In this document: positions 1 to 11,443 of the stretch, in pieces
How the letters are laid out: every line of letters begins with the position of its first letter
Position numbering within the stretch: the stretch's first letter is position 1
NCBI RefSeq assembly: GCF_000281045.1
Contig: NW_008246097.1
Coordinates: 101,535 to 160,786 of the forward strand
Reading direction: 5' to 3'
DNA: 59,252 nucleotides
Source: Saprolegnia diclina VS20
Lineage: Eukaryota > Oomycota > Saprolegniomycetes > Saprolegniales > Saprolegniaceae
Program-made: the position numbers and the translations under genes
The notes under the pieces: generated by a model
Told to the model about the DNA's origin: nothing
Seen by the model: only the letters and a program-made list of their open reading frames with translations
Database searches by the model: none

Positions 1-3000
1 GCCAAGGGTGACAAGGGAGAGCGCGGCGAGAACGGCAAGCGCGGCGACGAAGGCCCGAAGGGCAACCAGGGCCCGGAAGGCAAGCAAGGACCTCCTGGCC
101 CCAAGGGTGATGACGGCGACCATGAACACGAAGACAAGCCGGCGGACAAGCCCGACAAGCCCGACAAGCCCGCCGACAAGCCCGACAAGCCCGCCGACAA
201 GCCCGACAAGCCCGCCGACAAGCCCGACAAGCCCGCCGACAAGCCCGACAAGCCCGCCGACCCGGCCGACAAGCCCGACAAGCCAGCCGACAAGCCTGAC
301 AAGCCCAATCTGCTCGGTGTCTATGGCCGTCATGTTCTTTTGGAGAATGAATCGGAAGGCCATGGCCGTGGTGACGATGACGACGACGCCTCTGACGACA
401 AGAAGGCCGACGACACAAAGGGCGGCCTCCGGGACTTTGTCGACGACAATGACGCCTATGCGACCGAAGGCTTTGTCCACGGCTACGTCCAAGGCTACGT
501 GCACGAGCACGACAAACACCTCGCTGCGGGCGCTCGCGGCAAGAAGGGCCAGCAAGGCAACACGGGCGACAAGGGCGACCGGGGCCAGCGTGGTCCTCGC
601 GGCAATAAGGGCGACAAGGGCGACCGCGGTATCAAGGGCCCGAAGGGCGACAAGGGCGACCACGGCGAGAACGGCAAGCGCGGCGATGAAGGCCCGAAGG
701 GCAACCGGGGCCCGGAAGGCAAGCAAGGTGCCAAGGGCCCCGAGGGCGATGCCGGCGACCACGAACACAAAAACAAACATGACAAGGACGACGACTCGAA
801 AGACGTCAAGTTTGGTCTCTTCTTGGAGACGGCGCCGTATGCGTCCAAGGGCCAGGTGTACGCGCCGCCGAAGGGCAAGCCCCAAGGCCGCGCCACGACG
901 GCGCCGCCGCTTGCCAAGGGCGAGAAGGAGTTCAACCAGTTTTGGAGCTCGGCCAAGTTTTGCGACGCGGAGCTCGCGCTGACCGAGTGCCTCATCCAGT
1001 GCAACGTCATCACCGACTTTGCGTCGTCGAGCCGAGTCGCCAAGTGCATCCAGCGCTTCTCCAACACGCTGTGCCCGACGCTGCCGGCCGACGGCTGTGA
1101 CACGGGGCGCGTCACGCTCTCGCCGCAAAACTGCTCGAGCGATGCAGTGGTCGCGGCCATGTACACGATTGGCGAGATTCAAAAGACGACGATTGGCAAC
1201 GAGAAGGCGCCGGTGGACCTCTACAAGGCCGACAACCCCGACTCGTTCTCGGCTATCAAGCTCGCGGTTACGATGCAGGCGCTGGTCAACTATGGCAACT
1301 GCGTCGGCGGCTCGCTGCTCAACTACGCCGACAAGTGCAATGCCCAGAATTTCTTCAACAGCAACACCAACACGTGCGTCAACGACATCCTCGCCACGTG
1401 CAACGGCAAGGCGACGAACGAAGCGACGACGCGCAACCCGATCCAGCTCGGCGACATCCTCACGACACCCAAGGTGCTGCCGGGGCCGCCGACGACGACG
1501 GTCTCGCCGTCTCTCGCTTTCCTGAGCGAAGACGATGCATCCAAAGAGCGCTTGTCGGCCAACGACTACATCCGCGACCACCACACAGAGGACGCCAAGG
1601 AAGTCGAGAAGCTCAGTGCGCTCATCAAGGGCGCGGACGCGATCGAGTACCGCAAGGTCGAGGTGACGATCACGGAGCACAAGTCGAGCGAGAACGAGGC
1701 GGGCCTCTCGGTGTGCCCCAACAGCTACACGCCGCTCAACTACCGCCTCCCGTTCGCCAAGGCGTTCAAGCCCGAGATGTTCAGCGCGGTCGGTGGCATC
1801 CCAGCCTCGGTGGTGCCGTACGACGTGCCGGGTTTCCCGCTCGACGACATTGCCTTTCACTTTCCCGCGCAAACGTTCGACCCCAAGACGCTGACGTGGA
1901 AGCCGGCGGTGTACGCCAAGGGCACCGCCAACCAGTTCCCCGAAGGCACGCCGCTCGACCCGCTCACGCCCAAGGGCGGCATCCGGGACACGTGCGAGAA
2001 GTTTCACTTCCTCTCGATGCTCGCGTGGTTTGCGGGCGAGGACACGGGCGACTACTGCTTCACGATCGACGGCTACACGGCCGAGTTTGTCGAGTCGGGC
2101 GAGGTCCACCCGCTGAGCTGGGACGAAGTTCAAGTCGAGAGCCGGTGCTCGGACACGCAGGCACTGACCGCGCGCCAGAACGCCATCAAAGCCGAAGTCA
2201 CGGTGCTCAAGACGGCGCCCAAGGACGCCATCAACGCCCTCTCGACCAAGCTCGCGGTCGACCAAAGCGCCCTCCTCGGCGTGGCGGTCGCGACGCCAGG
2301 GTGCGCGTCGTGCTACAACATCAAGTGGCGCGACCCGGCGTACTGCCCGCGCCACATTGCTCGCTTTGGCATGCAGCTCCGCTGCTGCAAGTCATTTGCC
2401 AACACGATGGACGCCCGGATCGCCAAGACGCCGAGCAAGAAGCGCGTCGCCTGCGGCTCGTACTCGGACGAGTGGGACGGTGTGTGCACCGCCGAAGACA
2501 ACCTCGAGTTTTCGCATACGGTCTACTCCAAGGTCGGGAAGGGCGAGCTCCAGCCGCGCACGTCGTCGTACTACACCAACAAGGACGGCGTGAGCAACAA
2601 GGTGCTGCAAATCTTTGCCATCTTCCAAGGCGCGCTCAAGAACCTTAGCGCCACGCAGCAAAAGCTCTTCTTGGAGGTGCTCGCGTTCTTCAACTGGAAC
2701 ACCGACTGCAGCGTGGACGCGGCCCTGACGTTCGACCGGCCGACGCGCACGACGTACGTCAAGGTGCCGGTGGCCGACGACACGGCGATCTGCATCGACA
2801 AGCCCGACCACTCGTACATCACGGGCAACGCGTGGTGCGACGCCGCCAACTCGCTCCTGCAGACCAACGTCGACTGGTCGACGCTCCTCGGCCTCGAGCC
2901 CAAGGACGGCAAGTGCTACGCGCCCACGTGCCTCCTCTCGCGCTACGTGACGTGCTCCGAAGCTCCGGTGCCGGCGCCCAAGACGAAGGGGTACTACGTG

Positions 3001-3195
3001 CCCCACGCCCGCGAGTACACGGCGCCCGAGAGCTACGACCGCAAGCTCCTTGCCGCGCCGAATGGCGCCAACGTGTACACGCTCAGCGCGATGGGCTTTA
3101 TGGCCGGCATGGCCGCGATCGTCGTCGGCCAAGTTGTCCTCGCCGCGCGACGTGACGAGAGCGCCGAGTCGCCGTACCACCAGCAGCTCTTGTAA
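1..3195 (+). CDS. Collagen-like, cysteine-containing membrane protein (5' partial)
   Basis: The frame is open from base 1, so the true start lies upstream; the first in-frame ATG inside the window is at 340. The order of parts is: a Gly-X-Y collagen-like tract (bases 1-130), an Asp-Lys-Pro-rich repeat (133-306), an acidic linker, a second Gly-X-Y tract (about 535-765), then some 800 residues with many cysteines and no family I recognise. Near the C-terminus a hydrophobic stretch (about 3082-3150) is followed by two arginines and a short acidic tail, which looks like a single membrane anchor with a cytoplasmic tail. I see no intron. The two collagen tracts are near-copies of each other. Collagen-like proteins in oomycetes are usually extracellular or surface proteins; a role in adhesion or cell coat is inference. 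The coding call is very secure, the function is not. Confidence 0.85.
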   Translation, partial: AKGDKGERGENGKRGDEGPKGNQGPEGKQGPPGPKGDDGDHEHEDKPADKPDKPDKPADKPDKPADKPDKPADKPDKPADKPDKPADPADKPDKPADKPDKPNLLGVYGRHVLLENESEGHGRGDDDDDASDDKKADDTKGGLRDFVDDNDAYATEGFVHGYVQGYVHEHDKHLAAGARGKKGQQGNTGDKGDRGQRGPRGNKGDKGDRGIKGPKGDKGDHGENGKRGDEGPKGNRGPEGKQGAKGPEGDAGDHEHKNKHDKDDDSKDVKFGLFLETAPYASKGQVYAPPKGKPQGRATTAPPLAKGEKEFNQFWSSAKFCDAELALTECLIQCNVITDFASSSRVAKCIQRFSNTLCPTLPADGCDTGRVTLSPQNCSSDAVVAAMYTIGEIQKTTIGNEKAPVDLYKADNPDSFSAIKLAVTMQALVNYGNCVGGSLLNYADKCNAQNFFNSNTNTCVNDILATCNGKATNEATTRNPIQLGDILTTPKVLPGPPTTTVSPSLAFLSEDDASKERLSANDYIRDHHTEDAKEVEKLSALIKGADAIEYRKVEVTITEHKSSENEAGLSVCPNSYTPLNYRLPFAKAFKPEMFSAVGGIPASVVPYDVPGFPLDDIAFHFPAQTFDPKTLTWKPAVYAKGTANQFPEGTPLDPLTPKGGIRDTCEKFHFLSMLAWFAGEDTGDYCFTIDGYTAEFVESGEVHPLSWDEVQVESRCSDTQALTARQNAIKAEVTVLKTAPKDAINALSTKLAVDQSALLGVAVATPGCASCYNIKWRDPAYCPRHIARFGMQLRCCKSFANTMDARIAKTPSKKRVACGSYSDEWDGVCTAEDNLEFSHTVYSKVGKGELQPRTSSYYTNKDGVSNKVLQIFAIFQGALKNLSATQQKLFLEVLAFFNWNTDCSVDAALTFDRPTRTTYVKVPVADDTAICIDKPDHSYITGNAWCDAANSLLQTNVDWSTLLGLEPKDGKCYAPTCLLSRYVTCSEAPVPAPKTKGYYVPHAREYTAPESYDRKLLAAPNGANVYTLSAMGFMAGMAAIVVGQVVLAARRDESAESPYHQQLL
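133..306 (+). repeat. Tandem Asp-Lys-Pro coding repeat
   Basis: A 21-base unit encoding Asp-Lys-Pro-Ala-Asp-Lys-Pro (or a close variant) is repeated about eight times inside the collagen-like gene, with a few imperfect units at the 3' end. Such a repeat is prone to copy-number change and to collapse in assembly. Confidence 0.85.
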
Positions 3196-4043
3196 GACTC
3201 CACCCTAGTACTTGCGTCGTCTCTCAATTAAATGTGTTTATTAATAAACTTTCATTTTGTATGACGCGAAAGTGTTCAATATTGTCATTCGACCAATAAC
3301 TCATTAGCAGCGCCGTCGAACGTACGGCTTTTCGTTTGCTCTTACTTGATGACGGTATAGCCCGCTTGGCTGAAACAAGGTATCCCAATAGCGACAACAC
3401 GCGGAGGGAGCCATGGTACCCTACGCGCATCGACCGCAAGGACCATACCTCATGTGCTTCCCGACATGGTCCACTCGCGCTCGAGCACCCGCCGATATGC
3501 CGGCGGCGACAACCTCGACGTGCAGCCGCCACGACCGCCGAGTCGCTCGTGCGTGCAGCGCTGCAAGGGTGCGATCATGAACGAGTCGCGCAGCTACGCT
3601 GTTATCGTCATCGAGAAGCGAGGACGGCATGAGGTACGTGTGTTGCTTGAGAGAATGCGATCATGGATGGTCGATGCTTCTTTGCTACGACTAGACCGCC
3701 TAAACTCCTAAACCAACGCAAGCGAGCGACTGCCGTCGGCAGAGTTAACAGAGCCTGTGGGCCGAATGCTGCGATCTCCTCACCCCGACCCGGCGGCGGT
3801 GCGGACCCCTGCAAAATGAGAAATGAATGAAAACGCAGTGGCGTGTGGAGGCGTCCAGTGTAATAACTTGTTGTAGGAACAAAAGCCGCCCCGTCGCTCG
3901 AACGTGCAGTTGTGCGTGCTGCTCGTTGGCAGCTGCCACGTCATGACCCCGTCGTTGCGCAAATGTACCGTATAAATGACCGTAAATAACATGGCTGTTG
4001 AGTGGCAAGAGAGCGGTAAGATTCCATTTGGACGTTTGGGCGG
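3196..4043. other. Intergenic, no gene seen
   Basis: Between the collagen-like gene and the FAD oxidoreductase. The first 120 bases are AT-rich and may hold the 3' end of the collagen-like transcript. No open frame here has recognisable protein content. Confidence 0.5.
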
Positions 4044-5603
4044 ATGGCGATCGTCGACGTGGTGGTGGTCGGTGGCGGCGTCGTGGGCACGGCCATCTTC
4101 CGCGAGCTCTGCTTGCGCGGGTACGACGTCGCCCTGCTCGAGAAGAACGCGTACTTGGCCCAAGGCGCGAGCAGCGGCAACTCGGGCATCGCATGCACGG
4201 GCTATGACGCGCCTGTCGGTTCGATCGAGGTACTCCATACGCGCATCATCGTAGCTGGCACACGGGTGTATTAGCAAGCGTGCATTCGACGAGGGATCCA
4301 GCGCAATGCGGCGGTCCACGCAGAGCTCGGCCTGCCGTCCAACCCTTGCGGCAGCCTTGTGGTCGCGTGGACGCCGGACGAGCTCGCCAAGCTCCCCGCC
4401 ATCGTCGCCCTCAACCACGACCTCGGTGCGACAACACATTAACGTAAACGCAATGGCCACGAGGTAGCGTAGGTGACACGGACGTGACGATCCTTGACGC
4501 CGACGCCTTGTACGCGCTCGAGCCCGCTTTGGCCGCCGGCGCGCTCGGCGCCGTCCGAGTCCCTGGCGAAGTCGTCGTCGAGCCATGGCTCATCCCGATG
4601 GCGTATGCTCTGCACGGGCTCGTCAACGGCGGCAGTATCCGCACGAACCACTGCGTCGCGTCCGGCGCCTTTTCGCCGTCGACGGTACCCTCGTCCCTTC
4701 TGGCGTGCTTGGACAATCTGTCTAGCACACGTGGACGCTACACTGCACGAACGGCGCGACCGTCGATGCGCGCTGCGTCATCAACTGCGCCGGCAACTAT
4801 GGCGATGTCGTCGAGGCCATCCACACACCGGACGCCGTGCCCTTTGCTGTCCGTGCGTCATATTGGTGTCAGCTTCGTCGATATTGGACTAGATTCGTCC
4901 GCGAAAAGGCCAGTTTGTCGTGTTTGGCGGACCCAATGTCCCGAGCCTCGGCCACGTACTCCAGCCGGTCCCGACGCACCGCACCAAAGGCGTGTTCGTC
5001 TTCCAGTCGGTCTACCATCAGATCATCGTCGGCTCGCTCGTACTCGCGAGGGCTGTCACGTCAAGGTGTGTATGGCGTAGGTGGGACCGACTGCCGAAGA
5101 CCAAGAGGCCCGTGAGCACCCAACGACCGACCCGCTCACGCTCGCGCGTCTCGCCGACTTTGGCGAGCGCATTGTGCCCGGCCTGGCCGCGACACCCATC
5201 GTGGGGTCCTATGCTGGTATACCTCACGACTCTGCTAGTCGACCATCGACGACGAACGCTAGGACTTCGACCGGCGACGCAGCACCGCGACTACCAGCTC
5301 TCGCTTCACGTACCAAAGCGCTGGATCACTGTCGCGGGCATTCGGTCGACGGGCGTCACGGCGTCGCTCGGCATCGCCGAGCGCGTGGCCTGCGACTTTG
5401 TGCCGCAGCTTCCGGGCTTGGCGCCGCGCCCGCTGAAGAAACCCGTGGGCTTCCGCCTCCCGCCGATCGCGACGCTCGCAGCAGCCATGCACCCGACCGA
5501 CTTCACGCTTGAGCTGCACGGTATGACGTGGCGCGTCGACCACGCGATCACGCGCTACGGCTGGCATGCGCTGCATCATGACACGCCCGTGCCTCGTCTG
5601 TAG
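4044..5603 (+). CDS. FAD-dependent oxidoreductase (DAO family, glycerol-3-phosphate or 2-hydroxyglutarate dehydrogenase-like), 7 exons
   Basis: Joined exons 4044-4229, 4275-4425, 4473-4684, 4726-4848, 4893-5027, 5081-5216 and 5263-5603 give a 427-residue protein. All six introns are 41-53 nt and GT-AG. The N-terminus starts with the dinucleotide-binding fold VVVVGGGVVG followed by an acidic strand end (ALLEKN) and SSGNSG, as in DAO-family flavoenzymes. The motifs PRKGQF (exon 5), HQIIVGPTAED (across the exon 5-6 junction) and AGIRSTGVTAS (exon 7) fit the GlpA/L-2-hydroxyglutarate dehydrogenase-like branch. The family oxidises a hydroxy-acid or glycerol phosphate using bound FAD; which substrate applies here is not visible. 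It converges on the NKAP-like gene with 104 nt between the stops. I see no targeting signal. Confidence 0.8.
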
Positions 5604-5707
5604 CCGCTGCTTATGACAACACGAAGGACACTTCGCTCAACTGCCGCTGGCGTCCTATTTCATGCATCGCATACGTGGTAGTAGTATGTGTATGGTTTGC
5701 TGTGATG

Positions 5708-7033
<1,326 letters not shown>

Positions 7034-7184
7034 CTATTTGCTTCGCTTCCATATTTCGATTGGTCGTTTCTTTCTTACATTATTTACGAAATCAAATTTA
7101 TAGTGTACTATACAACACAATTTAAAGTGCCCCGATATAGTATTTGATCGCCAGCATTTGCATTTGAATTTCAAAAGGAGCGAG

Positions 7185-9006
7185 ATGGCGTTCGAGTACC
7201 GGCGGCTGCTCGAGGACGACCGCGCCAAGGCGTACCTGCGCAGCTTCGCCTCGGAGCGCAGTCACTGGAACGAGCTCGTCGAGGCCACGTTCCTCTACGG
7301 CGTGCACTGCATTGCGCAAAACTACGCGCTGCATACGCTGACCACCGACCAAGTCGTCGACATCACACGTACGCCTTCTCTCCTCGGCCATCGCCGCTAA
7401 GACCAATCTTGTAGGGGCTACGCTCAAGAAGCCGCTGCACTACCATGCCACGCATGCGGTCCATGCGCACGAGGCAGCGCCAAAGCGCGCAATGGCGGCC
7501 AAACCCTCGTCGTCGTGGCGGCGTGGCAGCGCGGACGAGCCAAGCCCGAACCCGGTCGCGCCGCCACCGCCCACGACTCCAGCACCGGCGCTTCCCGACG
7601 GTACACACCGCGACCAAGCGCATGCTACATGATCTCGCTTTAGGACGCCAGGAGCTCGAGATGTACGCGGCGCTCGTGGGCAAGCCGTGGATGCAAGCGG
7701 CATGGCAATCGTTCGTCGCGACGACCGGGTATCCGTCCATCGACGTCGACGCGTCCGAAGACGCGTTCTACACCGCGTACGACGCACTGCGCGCTGCGCC
7801 GACGCTGACGCCGCACCCGGCGCCCCGAACGTTTCTCGATTTTGTGCGCGCTGCCTTGTTGCACGGCTTGCGCCCGCCGGTCGGGACAGATGTCGCACCA
7901 CCAACGATACAAGCCCCAAACACCGTGGATACGTCAAGCCAGCTTAACCCAGCAAAGATGGACGTATCATGTGACCAGCGTCGTCCAGCAACGACGTCCA
8001 CGACACGAAGCCAGCCTAGTCCGGCCAAGGCGACGACGAGAAGCCAGCCCAGCACACCGAGAGCGAGATCCCTTACCTCAGCGAGGACAACAACAACAAC
8101 GTCCAAGGTGAAGACGGAGCTCGAGGCGCCAAAGGCCAACGTGCTTCGCGTCCGGAAGAACACGACGCAGCGCCTGCACGAAGCGCTCGCCAAGCACAAG
8201 CGCAATGCCAATGACGCTACCACGTCGGTGCCACCCCGCGCGACGTCGCGCCCAATAGCTCGCCCAGGTACAAGAGCGCTTGACCCTCGTGTACGTCAAG
8301 CAGCCAAGTAGGCTCCAAGGCGCTTGAGATCGCCGAGATGCTGGCAGCCAGTCCGTTCTTGCAGACGGTCGAGACGTACGTTCGGTGACGCGTTTCCACG
8401 CTCATGCAGGATAAGGACACTTCCCGAGCCAACGACTACCGAGCCAACGCTGCAGTCGGAGCTCTACGGACCCGACCTGGTCGACACGGACGGCTGCAGA
8501 GGTGCTGCTTCTACCTCGCAATGGCGTAGCCTCAACCATCGTCCTAGCTCCATCAGCGAATCGGCAGCGCGCCAAAGACGCTCTCAAGCCCAAACGCCAC
8601 GGTAGGTTCGCTAGCGATTGCAGTTGAGGTGACGGAATCGGTCTAGTCGACTACAAGGGCTGGCTTGGCGACTACGGACCCGCTCATACGCGCACGCTGG
8701 TGCCTGGCGACTGGAGTGAGCTCGATGACGCCGACACGCGTTGGCTCCAGCAACGCCGTACCTACAGCTCCGACTCGTTGGTGGTGCTGATGCCAGTGCG
8801 TGTTAGGCGGCACCAAAGCCGGGGACCTGCCCCCCTTCGAGTGGAACTTGGATGCGTACTCACGGAGCTCTTGCAGCACAGGTCTGACGCGACGGTGTAG
8901 GATCGACGTCGAGGTTCCGCAAGAGTCTTCGGGCACATCTGCAGTGCACACGTCCGACATCGACCCCGCTTTCGAATGGCTCGTGCCCGAGTCCAGGCGA
9001 GTCTAA
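7185..9006 (+). CDS. Protein of unknown function, multi-exon
   Basis: Exons that join cleanly in frame are 7185-7368, 7415-7600, 7644-8267 and 8312-8375. At the 3' end 8647-8757, 8807-8855 and 8901-9006 join cleanly and end at TAA 9006. The boundaries between 8376 and 8601 stay ambiguous: an acceptor at 8409 gives the wrong phase for the downstream exons, so at least one more junction is needed there or the annotation is off. The first 60 residues are helical and charged. A Pro/Ala linker follows, then a second helical block (from about 7646 to 7870) and a long Ser/Thr/Lys-rich segment. I recognise no domain. The stop lies 45 nt from that of the convergent exchanger gene. Confidence 0.6.
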
Positions 9007-9051
9007 GTCAAAATTTGACTTAGTAGTAGCAAATACTAGATTTTTTTCTTT

Positions 9052-10839
9052 TTATGGGGATTTTTGCAGTAGCAAGAGCAAGTGGACGCTTGTGTACAGT
9101 AGGTAGACGCCAAAGAGCACCTTGCCGTACCACTTGGGGCACTGGAAGCGAGAGAAGGCGACCACACTGAGCGTACAGACCAGACTCAGCACGAGGAAGC
9201 CGAGCGACACCTTGCAGTGCACGTCCCAAGCCACGTGCGTCGTCGACGTCATCGATGCGAGTCGCGCTAACAGCATCGGCAGACCGAGGCCAATGAGAAG
9301 GTTGAAGACGGGACCGCCAAAGCAGCCGGCGAGCGCCATCTCAGGGCACCCGCCGCGCGCAATCGCCACGTTCGTGCTCCAGTCACCGATCGAGTTGCCC
9401 CACGAGAGGATCTACAGACTTTGTATCAATCTATCGAGATATCGAGAGATCCACGGACCGTGAGGCCCACAACGCTCGGCGGTAGCGTGGTGATGTGCCC
9501 GACAGCCGCGAGCACCGCGACGAGCTCGGCTGCGAGGCCATAGATCCAAGCGACGCAGGCAACAAAACCGAGGGTGTAGAAACCCATGATAAGCGACCGC
9601 GACGTCGGCGCTGTCCGGTGGTACGTGCCAACGTACACGGCGAGCGAGAGCCCGAGACAGCAGCTCAGAACAGCAACCAAGCGGTGCGGCCGGGCATCGA
9701 CAAGCCCGCCGAGCCAGAGCACAAACAAGCTCGTGGTGGTGACACTGAGCGCCGCGCGGCGACGCGACCAGCCGTTGACGCGCACGACGACCATGGGGAT
9801 CGTCAGCTCGCGGGGTAGGTCCAAGAGCAGGTAGCGGACGTGACGCCAGTGCAGGCGCGGCACACGACGCCAGTGCCAGCGCCGACCAGGAGGACGTGGT
9901 GGCGGTGACGCGACCTCGTCACTGGTCTCGTCGAGGAGCGGCGACGCAAGGGTGTCTTCGCTCGAGCCAAAGTATGTGTCGTATATGGCGCCGTCAAACG
10001 CTTGCGATGGTGCAGGAGTCGTCGATGCTTGCGTGATCGTTGTCATGGTGACAAACTTGTACGCTGGTGGAGACGTCTCGAAGAGCTGGGGCGCGTGCCA
10101 GAACGCAAAGAGCACGCCATGGTGATCGTCCTTGGGCGATGGCGTCGCCCAGCAGGTCGGGAGCACGACGAGGAGCACGTAGAGGGCGTAGACGAGCGGG
10201 AACGCGGCCATGTACATGGTAGACGCTTCGAGGACGCAGAGAATGATGAGCCCGACAGCGAAAAGCAGCGAGAGCACGTCGCGGCAAAACGCGCGGGGTG
10301 CAATCGCGACGAACGGCGACGTGGACGCGACGAGGACGGCGCCGACGACCATGGTCGTGACAAACATGGCGCCGCCGAGGAGCGCGTTGAGTCCGGTCTC
10401 CATCGCGCCTGACGATGACGAAGCGAGCGACGAGAAGACGTCGGGCGCACCTAGGTGGCATGAGCCTCCATCGCAAATCTGGTCAAAAGGTACCGTTTCC
10501 AAAGGCGAGCAAGGTGACGCCGGCCACGTCGAATGGAATGTGAAACTAGCGCAGCATGAGCATGCGCCGAGCCGTGACCATCGCACCTGGGTGCAGAGCG
10601 TCGAGAGCGTCGGCGAAAAGTACTCGTCGGCCGTGTTGCCCACTAGTCGAGGAGGATGCATGAGCATGCTGCGATCGAGGCGACAGCGTACGAAGGTAGA
10701 AGAGAAGGACGAGCCATACAGCGAGGAGTAGGCAGGACGCCCATGCCCACCCGGCCATGCTGCAGTAGTGGAACTCGAGGTAGTTGATCCCGAGCGGGCC
10801 CATCTCCATGTCATAGGAGCAGTTCATGGCAGGCGGCAA
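9052..10839 (-). CDS. Cation/calcium exchanger, NCLX (SLC8B1/CCX) type, 5 exons
   Basis: Exons 10839-10692, 10642-10587, 10545-10494, 10450-9459 and 9411-9052 give 535 residues; the introns are 41-49 nt. The protein has two blocks of hydrophobic helices flanking a hydrophilic loop (around 9830-10060). The alpha-1 repeat reads NTADEYFSPTL ... AGVTLLAFGNGAPDVFSS and the alpha-2 repeat WGNSIGDW ... PEMALAGCFGGPVFNLLIGLG, the signatures of the mitochondrial Na+/Ca2+ exchanger NCLX and plant CCX proteins. The ion-binding Asp of GNGAPD and of NSIGD are present. The family moves Ca2+ against Na+, Li+ or K+ across mitochondrial or endomembranes; location is not decided by the sequence. The first helices (exon 1) follow a short Cys-containing lumenal segment, as in CCX proteins. 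Confidence 0.9.
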
Positions 10840-11443
10840 GATCTCGAGTCGGATTTCTTTTTCGGTGTTTTTTCTTTCCCGAGTAATTAATTCATATTCG
10901 TGCCAGCCTACTTGATATTTGTATCCGGCATTAAACTAAATTTAAAAAGTGGATGTCGGGGCTGAAATATTAACGACGACAGCAATCTTTCAGTTGGCTA
11001 ATCGCACGCATTTCTCGCCGACATGCACCCCACCGAACGAGTGGAGGCAAGTTCGGATAGTGCGAGTGCTTGCAAAGCTACTCAATGGCTTGTATTGAGT
11101 GTATAAAGTGTACATTCGGCGAGATTTCCAGTGAATATTGGCGTCGGGTGGGGCGTGGAGCGGCGTAAGAGGCGTGCGTTTAGCCAATTTTATTCCACAG
11201 CCATTTCTGAGCGAATTACGGCACCTAATTCCTACTGCCGATAGATTGGTGTGTTGTGTAAAATATACCTTGTTATTTGTATGGGTATTGATTGTGCAAA
11301 AAAAACTTGAGATTGCAAAGCGCCGGCCAAGGTGTGGTGCGAGATATTTGGGTATCTTGCGCGCCTGTGACGGGATGGTACTGCTGCCTCGAGGGTCATG
11401 GCCCATGACCGCGCTCTCGTAGGTCGAGGTAGATGCACCGGCG
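10840..11443. other. Intergenic between divergent genes
   Basis: About 600 bases separate the starts of the exchanger and the ubiquitin protease. The part at 10855-10980 is AT-rich. I see no gene or clear motif. Confidence 0.5.

Noticed and set aside
8-982. 324-codon open frame in frame 2 overlapping the collagen-like gene
   Set aside because: It exists because the repeats are GC-rich and periodic. Its product is low-complexity Thr/Ser/Pro/Arg sequence, and the frame-1 product is clearly real.
2392-3180. 262-codon open frame on the minus strand inside the collagen-like gene
   Set aside because: Antisense shadow of GC-rich coding sequence; Arg/Val/Ala-rich product with no domain.
5028-5080. 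A GC-AG intron in the FAD oxidoreductase
   Set aside because: A normal GT donor at 5028 with acceptor at 5080 gives IIVGPTAED and is preferred.
8795-8806. An 11-nt intron in the unknown gene
   Set aside because: Too short. An ordinary 49-nt intron (8758-8806) explains the phase change.
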